Source: Nomia melanderi (Eukaryota; Arthropoda; Insecta; Hymenoptera; Halictidae). From it: DNA of 64,000 bases. Made by a program: the position numbers and the translations under genes. Under the pieces are notes generated by a model, which saw only the letters and a list, made by a program, of their open reading frames with translations, did not search any database and was not told where the DNA came from. The first letter of the stretch is position 1. Each line of letters opens with the position of its first letter. Location: assembly GCF_051020985.1 (NCBI RefSeq), contig NW_027475142.1, positions 992,001 to 1,056,000 on the forward strand. The letters run 5' to 3'. This document shows positions 37,569 through 51,428 of the stretch, piece after piece.

Positions 37569-40500
37569 GTGGTCCGACGTCGTTCCCGCTGCCCAGATTC
37601 ATGCGCCAGGGCCTCCTACAGACAATGCACTTTGGTTTATTGCGCTATCTGTAATAGCACCCGAGATATCACCAGATATATGCTGGATTTTTCCCTGACC
37701 CTGAGTGTCCCGCTCCATGAGACGGTGATTTTCTCGTCCCCTGGTGGTCCGACGTCGTTCCCGCTGCCCAGATTCATGCGCCAGGGCCTCCTACAGACAA
37801 TGCACTTTGGTTTATTGCGCTATCTGTAATAGCACCCGAGATATCACCAGATATATGCTGGATTTTTACATGACCTTGGGTGACGGATTCCGAATATCTG
37901 TAATTTTCTCGGCCACTGGTGGTCCGAGGTCGTTCCTGCGGCACAGATTCATTCGCCAGTGCCTCCTACAGACAATGCACTTTGATTTATTGCGCTATCT
38001 CTAATAGCCCCCGAGCTATCACCAGATATATATTGAATTTTCCCCTGACCCTGAGTGTCCGGCCCCATGAGACTGTGGTTTTCCCGGCCTCTGGTGGTCC
38101 GAGGTCGTTCCCGCTGCACAGATTCATGCGGCAGGGCCTCCTACAGACAATGCACTTTGATTTCTTGGGCTATCTGTAATAGCACCCGAGATATCACCAG
38201 ATATATATTGGATTTTTCCCTGACCCTGAGTGTCCGGCCCCATGAGACGGTGGTTTTCTCGGCCCCTGGTGGTCGGAGGTCGTTCCTGCTGGCCAGATTC
38301 ATTCGCCTGGGCCTCCTACAGACAATGCACTTTGATTTATTGCGCTATCTGTAATAGCACCCGAGATATCACCAGATATATATTGGATTTTCCCCTGACC
38401 CTGAGTGTCCGGACCCATGAGACGGTGGTTTTCTCGGACCCTGGTGGTCCGAGGTCGTTCCCGCTGGCCAGATTCATGCGCCTGGCCCTCCTACAGACAA
38501 TGCACTTTGGTTTATTGCGCTATCTCTGATAGCACCCGAGATATCACCAGATATATATTGGATTTTCCCCTGACCCTGAGTGTCCGGCCCCGTGAGTCGG
38601 TGGTTTTCTGGGCCCCTGGTGGTCCGAGGTCGTTCCTGCGGCACAGATTCATTCGCAAGGGCCTCCTACAGACAATGCACTTTGGTTTATTGCGCTATCT
38701 GTAATAGCACCCGAGATATCACCAGATATATATTGGATTTTCCCCTGACCCTGAGTGTCCGGACCCATGAGACGGTGGTTTTCTCGGCCCCTGGTGGTCC
38801 GAGGACGTTCCGGCTGCCCAGATTCATGCGCCAGGGCCTCCTACAGACAGTGCACTTTGGTTTATTGCGCTATCTGTAATAGCACCCGAGATATCACCAG
38901 ATATAAATTGGATTTTTCCCTGACCCTGAGTGTCCGGCTCCATGAGACGGTGATTTTCTCGTCCCCTGGTGGTCCGACGTCGTTCCCGCTGCCCAGATTC
39001 ATGCGCAAGAGCCTCCTACAGACAATGCACTTTGGTTCATTGCGCTATCTGTAATAGCACCCGAGATATCACCAGATATATATTGGATTTTCCCCTGACC
39101 CTGAGTGTCCGGCCCCATGAGACTGTGGTTTTCCCGGCCCCTGGTGGTCCGAGGTCGTTCCCGCTGCACAGATTCATGCGGCAGGGCCTCCTATAGACAA
39201 TGCACTTTGATTTATTGCGCTATCTGTAATAGCACCCGAGATATCACCAGATATATATTGGATTTTCCCCTGACCCTGAGTGTCCGGACCCATGAGACGG
39301 TGGTTTTCTCGGCCCCTGGTGGTCCGAGGTCGTTCCCGCTGCACAGATTCATTCGCCTGGGCCTCCTACAGACAATGCACTTTGATTTATTGCGCTATCT
39401 GTAATAGCACCCGAGATATCAACAGATATATATTGGATTTTTCCCTGACCCTGAGTGTCCGGCTCCATGAGACGGTGATTTTCTCGGCCCCTGGTGGTCC
39501 GAGGTCCTTCCCGCTGCACAGATTCATTCGCCTGGGCCTCCTACAGACAATGCACTTTGATTTAATGCGCTATCTGTAATAGCACCCGAGATATCACCAG
39601 ATATATATTGGATTTCCCCTGACCCTGAGTGTCCGGCCCCATGAGACTGTGGTTTTCTCGGCCCCTGGTGGTCCGAGGGCGTTCCCGCTGCACAGATGCA
39701 TGCGCCAGGGCCTCCTGCAGATAATTCACTTTGGTTTATTGCGCTATCTCTAATAGCACCCAAGATATCACCAGATATATATTGGATTTTCCCCTGACCC
39801 TGAGTGTCCGGCCCCGTGAGTCGGTGGTTTTCTCGGCCCCTGGTGGTCCTAGGTCGTTCCCGCTGCCCAGATTCATGCGCCAGGGCCTCCTACAGACAAT
39901 GCACTTTGGTTTATTGCGCTATCTCTAATAGCACCCGAGATATCACCAGATATTTGCTGTATTTTTACATGACCTTGGGTGACGGATTCCGAATATATGT
40001 AATTTTCTCGGCCACTGGTGGTCCGAGGTCGTTCCTGCGGTACAGATTCATTCGCAAGGGCCTCCTACAGACAATGCACTTTGGTTTATTGCGCTATCTC
40101 TAATAGCACCCGAGATATCACCGGATATTTGCTGGATTTTTACATGACCTTGGGTGACGGATTCCGAATATCTGTGCCTTTCTCGGCCACTGGTGGTCCG
40201 AGGACGTTCCGGCTGCCCAGATTCATGCGCCAGGGCCTCCTACAGACAGTGCACTTTGGTTTATTGCGCTATCTGTAATAGCACCCGAGATATCACCAGA
40301 TATAAATTGGATTTCTCCCTGACCCTGAGTGTCCGGCTCCATGAGACGGTGATTTTCTCGTCCCCTGGTGGTCCGACGTCGTTCCCGCTGCCCAGATTCA
40401 TGCGCAAGGGCCTCCTACAGACAATGCACTTTGGTTCATTGCGCTATCTGTAATAGCACCCGAGATATCACCAGATATATATTGGATTTTCCCCTGACCC

Positions 40501-43500
40501 TGAGTGTCCGGCCCCATGAGACTGTGGTTTTCCCGGCCCCTGGTGGTCCGAGGTCGTTCCCGCTGCACAGATTCATGCGGCAGTGCCTCCTATAGACAAT
40601 GCACTTTGATTTATTGCGCTATCTGTAATAGCACCCGAGATATCACCAGATATATATTGGATTTTCCCCTGACCCTGAGTGTCCGGCCCCGTGAGTCGGT
40701 GGTTTTCTGGGCCCCTGGTGGTCCGAGGTCGTTCCTGCGGCACAGATTCATTCGCAAGGGCCTCCTACAGACAATGCACTTTCGTTTATTGCGCTATCTG
40801 TAATAGCACCCGAGATATCACCAGATATATATTGGATTTTCCCCTGACCCTGAGTGTCCGGACCCATGAGACGGTGGTTTTCTCGGCCCCTGGTGGTCCG
40901 AGGTCGTTCCCGCTGCACAGATTCATTCGCCTGGGCCTCCTACAGACAATGCACTTTGATTTATTGCGCTATCTGTAATAGCACCCGAGATATCACCAGA
41001 TATATATTGGATTTTTCCCTGACCCTGAGTGTCCGGCTCCATGAGACGGTGATTTTCTCGGCCCCTGGTGGTCCGAGGTCCTTCCCGCTGCACAGATTCA
41101 TTCGCCTGGGCCTCCTACAGACATTGCACTTTGATTTAATGCGCTATCTGTAATAGCACCCGAGATATCACCAGATATATATTGGATTTTCCCCTGACCC
41201 TGAGTGTCCGGCCCCATGAGACTGTGGTTTTCTCGGCCCCTGGTGGTCCGAGGGCGTTCCCGCTGCACAGATGCATGCGCCAGGGCCTCCTACAGACAAT
41301 GCACTTTGATTTATTGCGCTATCTGTAATAGCACCCGAGATATCACCAGATATATATTGGATTTTCCCCTGACCCTGAGTTTCCGGGCCCATCAGACTGT
41401 GGTTTTCTCGGCCCCTGGTGGTCCTTGGTCGTTCCCGCTGGCCAGATTCATGCGCCAGGGCCTCCTACAGACAATGCACTTTGATTTATTGCGCTATCTG
41501 TAATAGCACCCGAGATATCACCAGATATATATTGGATTTTTCCCTGACCCTGAGTGTCCGGCCCCTTGAGTCGGTGGTTTTCTCGGCCCCTGGTGGTCCG
41601 AAGTCGTTCCCGCTGCCCAGATTCATGCGCTAGGGCCTCCTACAGACAATGCACTTTGGTTTTTTGCGCTATCTCTAATTGCACCCAAGATATCACCAGA
41701 TATTTGCTGGATTTTTACATGACCTTGGGTGACGGATTCCGAATATCTGTAATTTTCTCGGCCACTGGTGGTCCGAGGTCGTTCCTGCGGCACAGATTCA
41801 TTCGCAAGGGCCTCCTACAGACAATGCACTTTGATTTATTGCGCTATCTGTAATAGCACCAGAGATATCACCAGATATATATTGGGTTTTCCCCTGACCC
41901 TGAGTGTCCGGACCCATGAGACGGTGGTTTTTTCGGCCCCTGGTTGTCCGAGGTCGTTCCCGCTGCCCAGATTCATGCGCCAGGGCCTCCTACAGACAAT
42001 GCACTTTGGTTGATTGCGCTATCTGTAATAGCACCCGAGATATAACCAGATATATATTGGATTTTCCCCTGACCCTGAGTGTCCGGACCCATGAGACGGT
42101 GGTTTTCTCGGCCCCTGGTGGTCCGAGGTCGTTCCCGCTGCACAGATTCATTCGCCTGGGCCTCCTACAAACAATGCACTTTGATTTATTGCGCTATCTG
42201 TAATAGCACCCGAGATATCACCAGATATATATTGGATTTTTCCCTGACCCTGAGTGTCCGGCTCCATGAGACGGTGATTTTCTCGGCCCCTAGTGGTCCG
42301 AGGTCGTTCCCGCTGCCCAGATTCATGCGCCAGGGCCTCCTACAGACAATGCACTTTGATTTATTGCGCTATCTGTAATAGCACCCGAGATATCACCAGA
42401 TATATATTGGATTTTCCCCTGACCCTGAGTGTCCGGCCCCATGAGACGGTGGTTTTCTTGGCCCCTGGTGGCCCGAGGTCGTTCCCGCTGCACAGATGCA
42501 TGCGCCAGGGCCTCCTGCAGATAATTCTCTTTGGTTTATTGCGCTATCTCTAATAGCACCCGAGATATCACCAGATATATATTGGATTTTCCCCTGACCC
42601 TGAGTGTCCGGCCCCGTGAGTCGGTGGTTTTCTCGGCCCCTGGCGGTCCGAGGTCGTTCCCGCTCCCAGATTCATGCGCCAGGGCCTCCTACAGACAATG
42701 CACTTTGGTTTATTACGCTATCTCTAATATCACCCGAGATATCACCAGATATTTGCTGGATTTTTACATGACCTTGGGTGACGGATTCCGAATATCTGTA
42801 ATTTTCTCGGCCACTGGTGGTCCGAGATCGTTCCTGCGGCACAGATTCATTCGCCAGTGCCTCCTACAGACAATGCACTTTGGTTTATTGCGCTATCTCT
42901 AATAGCACCCGAGATATCACCAGATATATATTGGATTTTCCCCTGACCCTGAGTGTCCGGCCCCATGAGACTGTGGTTTTCTCGGCGCCTGGTGGTCCGA
43001 GGTCGTTCCCGCTGTCCAGATTCATGCGCCAGGGCCTCCTACAGACAATGCACTTTGATTTATTGCGCTATCTGTAATAGCACCCGAGATATCACCAGAT
43101 ATATATTGGATTTTCCCCTGACCCTGAGTGTCCGGGCCCATCAGACTGTGGTTTTCTCGGCCCCTGGTGGTCCTTGGTCGTTCCCGCTGGCCAGATTCAT
43201 GCGCCAGGGCCTCCTACAGACAATGCACTTTGATTTATTGCGCTATCTGTAATAGCACCCGAGATATCACCAGATATATATTGGATTTTTCCCTGACCCT
43301 GAGTGTCCGGCCCCTTGAGTCGGTGGTTTTCTCGGCCCCTGGTGGTCCGAAGTCGTTCCCGCTGCCCAGATTCATGCGCTAGGGCCTCCTACAGACAATG
43401 CACTTTGGTTTTTTGCGCTATCTCTAATTGCACCCAAGATATCACCAGATATTTGCTGGATTTTTACATGACCTTGGGTGACGGATTCCGAATATCTGTA

Positions 43501-44437
43501 ATTTTCTCGGCCACTGGTGGTCCGAGGTCGTTCCTGCGGCACAGATTCATTCGCAAGGGCCTCCTACAGACAATGCACTTTGATTTATTGCGCTATCTGT
43601 AATAGCACCAGAGATATCACCAGATATATATTGGGTTTTCCCCTGACCCTGAGTGTCCGGACCCATGAGACGGTGGTTTTTTCGGCCCCTGGTTGTCCGA
43701 GGTCGTTCCCGCTGCCCAGATTCATGCGCCAGGACCTCCTACAGACAATGCACTTTGGTTGATTGCGCTATCTGTAATAGCACCCGAGATATAACCAGAT
43801 ATATATTGGATTTTCCCCTGACCCTGAGTGTCCGGACCCATGAGACGGTGGTTTTCTCGGCCCCTGGTGGTCCGAGGTCGTTCCCGCTGCACAGATGCAT
43901 GCACCAGGGCCTCCCGCAGATAATTCACTTTGGTTTATTGCGCTATCTCTAATAGCACCCGAGATATCACCAGATATATATTGGGTTTTCCCCTGACCCT
44001 GAGTGTCCGGACCCATGAGACGGTGGTTTCTCGGCCACTGGTGGTCCGAGGTCGTTCCTGCGGCACAGATTCATTCGCAAGGGCCTCCTACAGACAGTGC
44101 ACTTTGGTTTATTGCGCTATCTGTAATAGCACCCGAGATATCACCAGATATATATTGGATTTTTCCCTGACCCTGAGTGTCCGGCTCCATGAGACGGTGA
44201 TTTTCTCGTCCCCTGGTGGTCCGACGTCGTTCCCGCTGCACAGATGCATGCGCCAGGGCCTCCTTCAGATAATTCACTTTGGTTTATTGCGCTATCTCTA
44301 ATAGCACCCGAGATATCACCAGAAATATATTGGATTTTCCCCTGACCCTGAGTGTCCGGCCCCATGAGACTGTGGTTTTCTCGGCCCCTGGTGGTCCGAG
44401 GTCGTTCCCGCTGTCCAGATACATGCGCCAGGGCCTC
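37441..44437 (+). repeat. Large unit 1 (6,997 bp, about 40 monomers)
   Basis: Base 37,441 corresponds to 44,438. The match holds at 6,997 bp until about 40,190. The offset then rises to 7,172 and next to 8,397, where it stays to the end of the unit. The left edge is sharp: 'gattcatgcgcc' near 37,421 against 'gatacatgcgcc' near 44,418. This unit carries a fused monomer near 40,165-40,230 ('gtgcctttctcggccactgg' joined to 'gaggacgttccggctgccc') where unit 2 has two separate monomers. Confidence 0.88.
44015..44035 (+). repeat. One-base-deletion monomer used as lineage marker
   Basis: Reads 'ggtggtttctcggcc' where neighbours read 'ggtggttttctcggcc'. The same deletion is present near 52,425 and 58,549, at the offsets expected from the 8,397-bp and 6,124-bp duplications. 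Comparable private one-base deletions occur at 42,661/51,058 ('cccgctcccag'), 39,614/46,611 ('ggatttcccctg'), 22,711 ('gttccgctg', unique) and 31,583 ('gtgccggg', unique). Confidence 0.85.
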
Positions 44438-46902
44438 CTACAGACAGTGCACTTTGGTTTATTGCGCTATCTGTAATAGCACCCGAGATATCACCAGATA
44501 TATATTGGATTTTTCCCTGACCCTGAGTGTCCGGCTCCATGAGACGGTGATTTTCTCGTCCCCTGGTGGTCCGACGTCGTTCCCGCTGCCCAGATTCATG
44601 CGCCAGGGCCTCCTACAGACAATGCACTTTGGTTTATTGCGCTATCTGTAATAGCACCCGAGATATCACCAGATATATGCTGGATTTTTCCCTGACCCTG
44701 AGTGTCCCGCTCCATGAGACGGTGATTTTCTCGTCCCCTGGTGGTCCGACGTCGTTCCCGCTGCCCAGATTCATGCGCCAGGGCCTCCTACAGACAATGC
44801 ACTTTGGTTTATTGCGCTATCTGTAATAGCACCCGAGATATCACCAGATATATGCTGGATTTTTACATGACCTTGGGTGACGGATTCCGAATATCTGTAA
44901 TTTTCTCGGCCACTGGTGGTCCGAGGTCGTTCCTGCGGCACAGATTCATTCGCCAGTGCCTCCTACAGACAATGCACTTTGATTTATTGCGCTATCTCTA
45001 ATAGCCCCCGAGCTATCACCAGATATATATTGAATTTTCCCCTGACCCTGAGTGTCCGGCCCCATGAGACTGTGGTTTTCCCGGCCTCTGGTGGTCCGAG
45101 GTCGTTCCCGCTGCACAGATTCATGCGGCAGGGCCTCCTACAGACAATGCACTTTGATTTCTTGGGCTATCTGTAATAGCACCCGAGATATCACCAGATA
45201 TATATTGGATTTTTCCCTGACCCTGAGTGTCCGGCCCCATGAGACGGTGGTTTTCTCGGCCCCTGGTGGTCGGAGGTCGTTCCTGCTGGCCAGATTCATT
45301 CGCCTGGGCCTCCTACAGACAATGCACTTTGATTTATTGCGCTATCTGTAATAGCACCCGAGATATCACCAGATATATATTGGATTTTCCCCTGACCCTG
45401 AGTGTCCGGACCCATGAGACGGTGGTTTTCTCGGACCCTGGTGGTCCGAGGTCGTTCCCGCTGGCCAGATTCATGCGCCTGGGCCTCCTACAGACAATGC
45501 ACTTTGGTTTATTGCGCTATCTCTGATAGCACCCGAGATATCACCAGATATATATTGGATTTTCCCCTGACCCTGAGTGTCCGGCCCCGTGAGTCGGTGG
45601 TTTTCTGGGCCCCTGGTGGTCCGAGGTCGTTCCTGCGGCACAGATTCATTCGCAAGGGCCTCCTACAGACAATGCACTTTGGTTTATTGCGCTATCTGTA
45701 ATAGCACCCGAGATATCACCAGATATATATTGGATTTTCCCCTGACCCTGAGTGTCCGGACCCATGAGACGGTGGTTTTCTCGGCCCCTGGTGGTCCGAG
45801 GACGTTCCGGCTGCCCAGATTCATGCGCCAGGGCCTCCTACAGACAGTGCACTTTGGTTTATTGCGCTATCTGTAATAGCACCCGAGATATCACCAGATA
45901 TAAATTGGATTTTTCCCTGACCCTGAGTGTCCGGCTCCATGAGACGGTGATTTTCTCGTCCCCTGGTGGTCCGACGTCGTTCCCGCTGCCCAGATTCATG
46001 CGCAAGAGCCTCCTACAGACAATGCACTTTGGTTCATTGCGCTATCTGTAATAGCACCCGAGATATCACCAGATATATATTGGATTTTCCCCTGACCCTG
46101 AGTGTCCGGCCCCATGAGACTGTGGTTTTCCCGGCCCCTGGTGGTCCGAGGTCGTTCCCGCTGCACAGATTCATGCGGCAGGGCCTCCTATAGACAATGC
46201 ACTTTGATTTATTGCGCTATCTGTAATAGCACCCGAGATATCACCAGATATATATTGGATTTTCCCCTGACCCTGAGTGTCCGGACCCATGAGACGGTGG
46301 TTTTCTCGGCCCCTGGTGGTCCGAGGTCGTTCCCGCTGCACAGATTCATTCGCCTGGGCCTCCTACAGACAATGCACTTTGATTTATTGCGCTATCTGTA
46401 ATAGCACCCGAGATATCACCAGATATATATTGGATTTTTCCCTGACCCTGAGTGTCCGGCTCCATGAGACGGTGATTTTCTCGGCCCCTGGTGGTCCGAG
46501 GTCCTTCCCGCTGCACAGATTCATTCGCCTGGGCCTCCTACAGACAATGCACTTTGATTTAATGCGCTATCTGTAATAGCACCCGAGATATCACCAGATA
46601 TATATTGGATTTCCCCTGACCCTGAGTGTCCGGCCCCATGAGACTGTGGTTTTCTCGGCCCCTGGTGGTCCGAGGGCGTTCCCGCTGCACAGATGCATGC
46701 GCCAGGGCCTCCTGCAGATAATTCACTTTGGTTTATTGCGCTATCTCTAATAGCACCCAAGATATCACCAGATATATATTGGATTTTCCCCTGACCCTGA
46801 GTGTCCGGCCCCGTGAGTCGGTGGTTTTCTCGGCCCCTGGTGGTCCTAGGTCGTTCCCGCTGCCCAGATTCATGCGCCAGGGCCTCCTACAGACAATGCA
46901 CT

Positions 46903-48302
46903 TTGGTTTATTGCGCTATCTCTAATAGCACCCGAGATATCACCAGATATTTGCTGTATTTTTACATGACCTTGGGTGACGGATTCCGAATATATGTAAT
47001 TTTCTCGGCCACTGGTGGTCCCAGGTCGTTCCTGCGGTACAGATTCATTCGCAAGGGCCTCCTACAGACAATGCACTTTGGTTTATTGCGCTATCTCTAA
47101 TAGCACCCGAGATATCACCAGATATTTGCTGGATTTTTACATGACCTTGGGTGACGGATTCCGAATATCTGTGCCTTTCTCGGCCACTGGTGGTCCGAGG
47201 TCGTTCCTGCGGCACAGATTCAATCGCAAGGGCCTCCTACAGACAATGCACTTTGGTTTATTGCGCTATCTGTAATAGCACCCGAGATATCACCAGATAT
47301 ATATTGGATTTTTCCCTGACCCTGAGTGTCCGGCTCCATGAGACGGTGATTTTCTCGTCCCCTGGTGGTCCGAGGACGTTCCGGCTGCCCAGATTCATGC
47401 GCCAGGGCCTCCTACAGACAGTGCACTTTGGTCTATTGCGCTATCTGTAATAGCACCCGAGATATCACCAGATATAAATTGGATTTCTCCCTGACCCTGA
47501 GTGTCCGGCTCCATGAGACGGTGATTTTCTCGTCCCCTGGTGGTCCGACGTCGTTCCCGCTGCCCAGATTCATGCGCAAGGGCCTCCTACAGACAATGCA
47601 CTTTGGTTCATTGCGCTATCTGTAATAGCACCCGAGATATCACCAGATATATATTGGATTTTCCCCTGACCCTGAGTGTCCGGCCCCATGAGACTGTGGT
47701 TTTCCCGGCCCCTGGTGGTCCGAGGTCGTTCCCGCTGCACAGATTCATGCGGCAGTGCCTCCTATAGACAATGCACTTTGATTTATTGCGCTATCTGTAA
47801 TAGCACCCGAGATATCACCAGATATATATTGGATTTTCCCCTGACCCTGAGTGTCCGGCCCCGTGAGTCGGTGGTTTTCTGGGCCCCTGGTGGTCCGAGG
47901 TCGTTCCTGCGGCACAGATTCATTCGCAAGGGCCTCCTACAGACAATGCACTTTCGTTTATTGCGCTATCTGTAATAGCACCCGAGATATCACCAGATAT
48001 ATATTGGATTTTCCCCTGACCCTGAGTGTCCGGACCCATGAGACGGTGGTTTTCTCGGCCCCTGGTGGTCCGAGGTCGTTCCCGCTGCACAGATTCATTC
48101 GCCTGGGCCTCCTACAGACAATGCACTTTGATTTATAGCGCTATCTGTAATAGCACCCGAGATATCACCAGATATATATTGGATTTTTCCCTGACCCTGA
48201 GTGTCCGGCTCCATGAGACGGTGATTTTCTCGGCCCCTGGTTGTCCGAGGTCCTTCCCGCTGCACAGATTCATTCGCCTGGGCCTCCTACAGACAATGCA
48301 CT
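46903..48302 (+). repeat. 8-monomer block repeated in unit 2, first iteration
   Basis: The monomer with 'agatatttgctgtatttttac' and 'gaatatatgtaattttctcg' near 46,950 reappears 1,400 bp later near 48,350. The following monomers reappear at 1,225 bp (for example 47,365 and 48,590; 47,676 and 48,901; 48,026 and 49,251). The second iteration thus lacks one monomer, the 'ctgtgcctttctcgg' unit near 47,170. This block accounts for the size difference between the two large units. Confidence 0.83.
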
Positions 48303-49510
48303 TTGGTTTATTGCGCTATCTCTAATAGCACCCGAGATATCACCAGATATTTGCTGTATTTTTACATGACCTTGGGTGACGGATTCCGAATATATGTAAT
48401 TTTCTCGGCCACTGGTGGTCCGAGGTCGTTCCTGCGGTACAGATTCATTCGCAAGGGCCTCCTACAGACAATGCACTTTGGTTTATTGCGCTATCTGTAA
48501 TAGCACCCGAGATATCACCAGATATATATTGGATTTTTCCCTGACCCTGAGTGTCCGGCTCCATGAGACGGTGATTTTCTCGTCCCCTGGTGGTCCGAGG
48601 ACGTTCCGGCTGCCCAGATTCATGCGCCAGGGCCTCCTACAGACAGTGCACTTTGGTTTATTGCGCTATCTGTAATAGCACCCGAGATATCACCAGATAT
48701 AAATTGGATTTCTCCCTGACCCTGAGTGTCCGGCTCCATGAGACGGTGATTTTCTCGTCCCCTGGTGGTCCGACGTCGTTCCCGCTGCCCAGATTCATGC
48801 GCAAGGGCCTCCTACAGACAATGCACTTTGGTTCATTGCGCTATCTGTAATAGCACCCGAGATATCACCAGATATATATTGGATTTTCCCCTGACCCTGA
48901 GTGTCCGGCCCCATGAGACTGTGGTTTTCCCGGCCCCTGGTGGTCCGAGGTCGTTCCCGCTGCACAGATTCATGCGGCAGTGCCTCCTATAGACAATGCA
49001 CTTTGATTTATTGCGCTATCTGTAATAGCACCCGAGATATCACCAGATATATATTGGATTTTCCCCTGACCCTGAGTGTCCGGCCCCGTGAGTCGGTGGT
49101 TTTCTGGGCCCCTGGTGGTCCGAGGTCGTTCCTGCGGCACAGATTCATTCGCAAGGGCCTCCTACAGACAATGCACTTTCGTTTATTGCGCTATCTGTAA
49201 TAGCACCCGAGATATCACCAGATATATATTGGATTTTCCCCTGACCCTGAGTGTCCGGACCCATGAGACGGTGGTTTTCTCGGCCCCTGGTGGTCCGAGG
49301 TCGTTCCCGCTGCACAGATTCATTCGCCTGGGCCTCCTACAGACAATGCACTTTGATTTATTGCGCTATCTGTAATAGCACCCGAGATATCACCAGATAT
49401 ATATTGGATTTTTCCCTGACCCTGAGTGTCCGGCTCCATGAGACGGTGATTTTCTCGGCCCCTGGTGGTCCGAGGTCCTTCCCGCTGCACAGATTCATTC
49501 GCCTGGGCCT
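48303..49510 (+). repeat. 8-monomer block, second iteration, one monomer shorter
   Basis: About seven monomers matching 46,903-48,302. Differences from the first iteration include 'ttatagcgctatc' near 48,133 against 'ttattgcgctatc' near 49,358, and 'ctggttgtccgag' near 48,238 against 'ctggtggtccgag' near 49,463. This second iteration, not the first, resembles unit 1 (8,397-bp offset). Confidence 0.8.
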
Positions 49511-51428
49511 CCTACAGACATTGCACTTTGATTTAATGCGCTATCTGTAATAGCACCCGAGATATCACCAGATATATATTGGATTTTCCCCTGACCCTGA
49601 GTGTCCGGCCCCATGAGACTGTGGTTTTCTCGGCCCCTGGTGGTCCGAGGGCGTTCCCGCTGCACAGATGCATGCGCCAGGGCCTCCTACAGACAATGCA
49701 CTTTGATTTATTGCGCTATCTGTAATAGCACCCGAGATATCACCAGATATATATTGGATTTTCCCCTGACCCTGAGTTTCCGGGCCCATCAGACTGTGGT
49801 TTTCTCGGCCCCTGGTGGTCCTTGGTCGTTCCCGCTGGCCAGATTCATGCGCCAGGGCCTCCTACAGACAATGCACTTTGATTTATTGCGCTATCTGTAA
49901 TAGCACCCGAGATATCACCAGATATATATTGGATTTTTCCCTGACCCTGAGTGTCCGGCCCCTTGAGTCGGTGGTTTTCTCGGCCCCTGGTGGTCCGAAG
50001 TCGTTCCCGCTGCCCAGATTCATGCGCTAGGGCCTCCTACAGACAATGCACTTTGGTTTTTTGCGCTATCTCTAATTGCACCCAAGATATCACCAGATAT
50101 TTGCTGGATTTTTACATGACCTTGGGTGACGGATTCCGAATATCTGTAATTTTCTCGGCCACTGGTGGTCCGAGGTCGTTCCTGCGGCACAGATTCATTC
50201 GCAAGGGCCTCCTACAGACAATGCACTTTGATTTATTGCGCTATCTGTAATAGCACCAGAGATATCACCAGATATATATTGGGTTTTCCCCTGACCCTGA
50301 GTGTCCGGACCCATGAGACGGTGGTTTTTTCGGCCCCTGGTTGTCCGAGGTCGTTCCCGCTGCCCAGATTCATGCGCCAGGGCCTCCTACAGACAATGCA
50401 CTTTGGTTGATTGCGCTATCTGTAATAGCACCCGAGATATAACCAGATATATATTGGATTTTCCCCTGACCCTGAGTGTCCGGACCCATGAGACGGTGGT
50501 TTTCTCGGCCCCTGGTGGTCCGAGGTCGTTCCCGCTGCACAGATTCATTCGCCTGGGCCTCCTACAAACAATGCACTTTGATTTATTGCGCTATCTGTAA
50601 TAGCACCCGAGATATCACCAGATATATATTGGATTTTTCCCTGACCCTGAGTGTCCGGCTCCATGAGACGGTGATTTTCTCGGCCCCTAGTGGTCCGAGG
50701 TCGTTCCCGCTGCCCAGATTCATGCGCCAGGGCCTCCTACAGACAATGCACTTTGATTTATTGCGCTATCTGTAATAGCACCCGAGATATCACCAGATAT
50801 ATATTGGATTTTCCCCTGACCCTGAGTGTCCGGCCCCATGAGACGGTGGTTTTCTTGGCCCCTGGTGGCCCGAGGTCGTTCCCGCTGCACAGATGCATGC
50901 GCCAGGGCCTCCTGCAGATAATTCTCTTTGGTTTATTGCGCTATCTCTAATAGCACCCGAGATATCACCAGATATATATTGGATTTTCCCCTGACCCTGA
51001 GTGTCCGGCCCCGTGAGTCGGTGGTTTTCTCGGCCCCTGGCGGTCCGAGGTCGTTCCCGCTCCCAGATTCATGCGCCAGGGCCTCCTACAGACAATGCAC
51101 TTTGGTTTATTACGCTATCTCTAATATCACCCGAGATATCACCAGATATTTGCTGGATTTTTACTTGACCTTGGGTGACGGATTCCGAATATCTGTAATT
51201 TTCTCGGCCACTGGTGGTCCGAGATCGTTCCTGCGGCACAGATTCATTCGCCAGTGCCTCCTACAGACAATGCACTTTGGTTTATTGCGCTATCTCTAAT
51301 AGCACCCGAGATATCACCAGATATATATTGGATTTTCCCCTGACCCTGAGTGTCCGGCCCCATGAGACTGTGGTTTTCTCGGCGCCTGGTGGTCCGAGGT
51401 CGTTCCCGCTGTCCAGATTCATGCGCCA

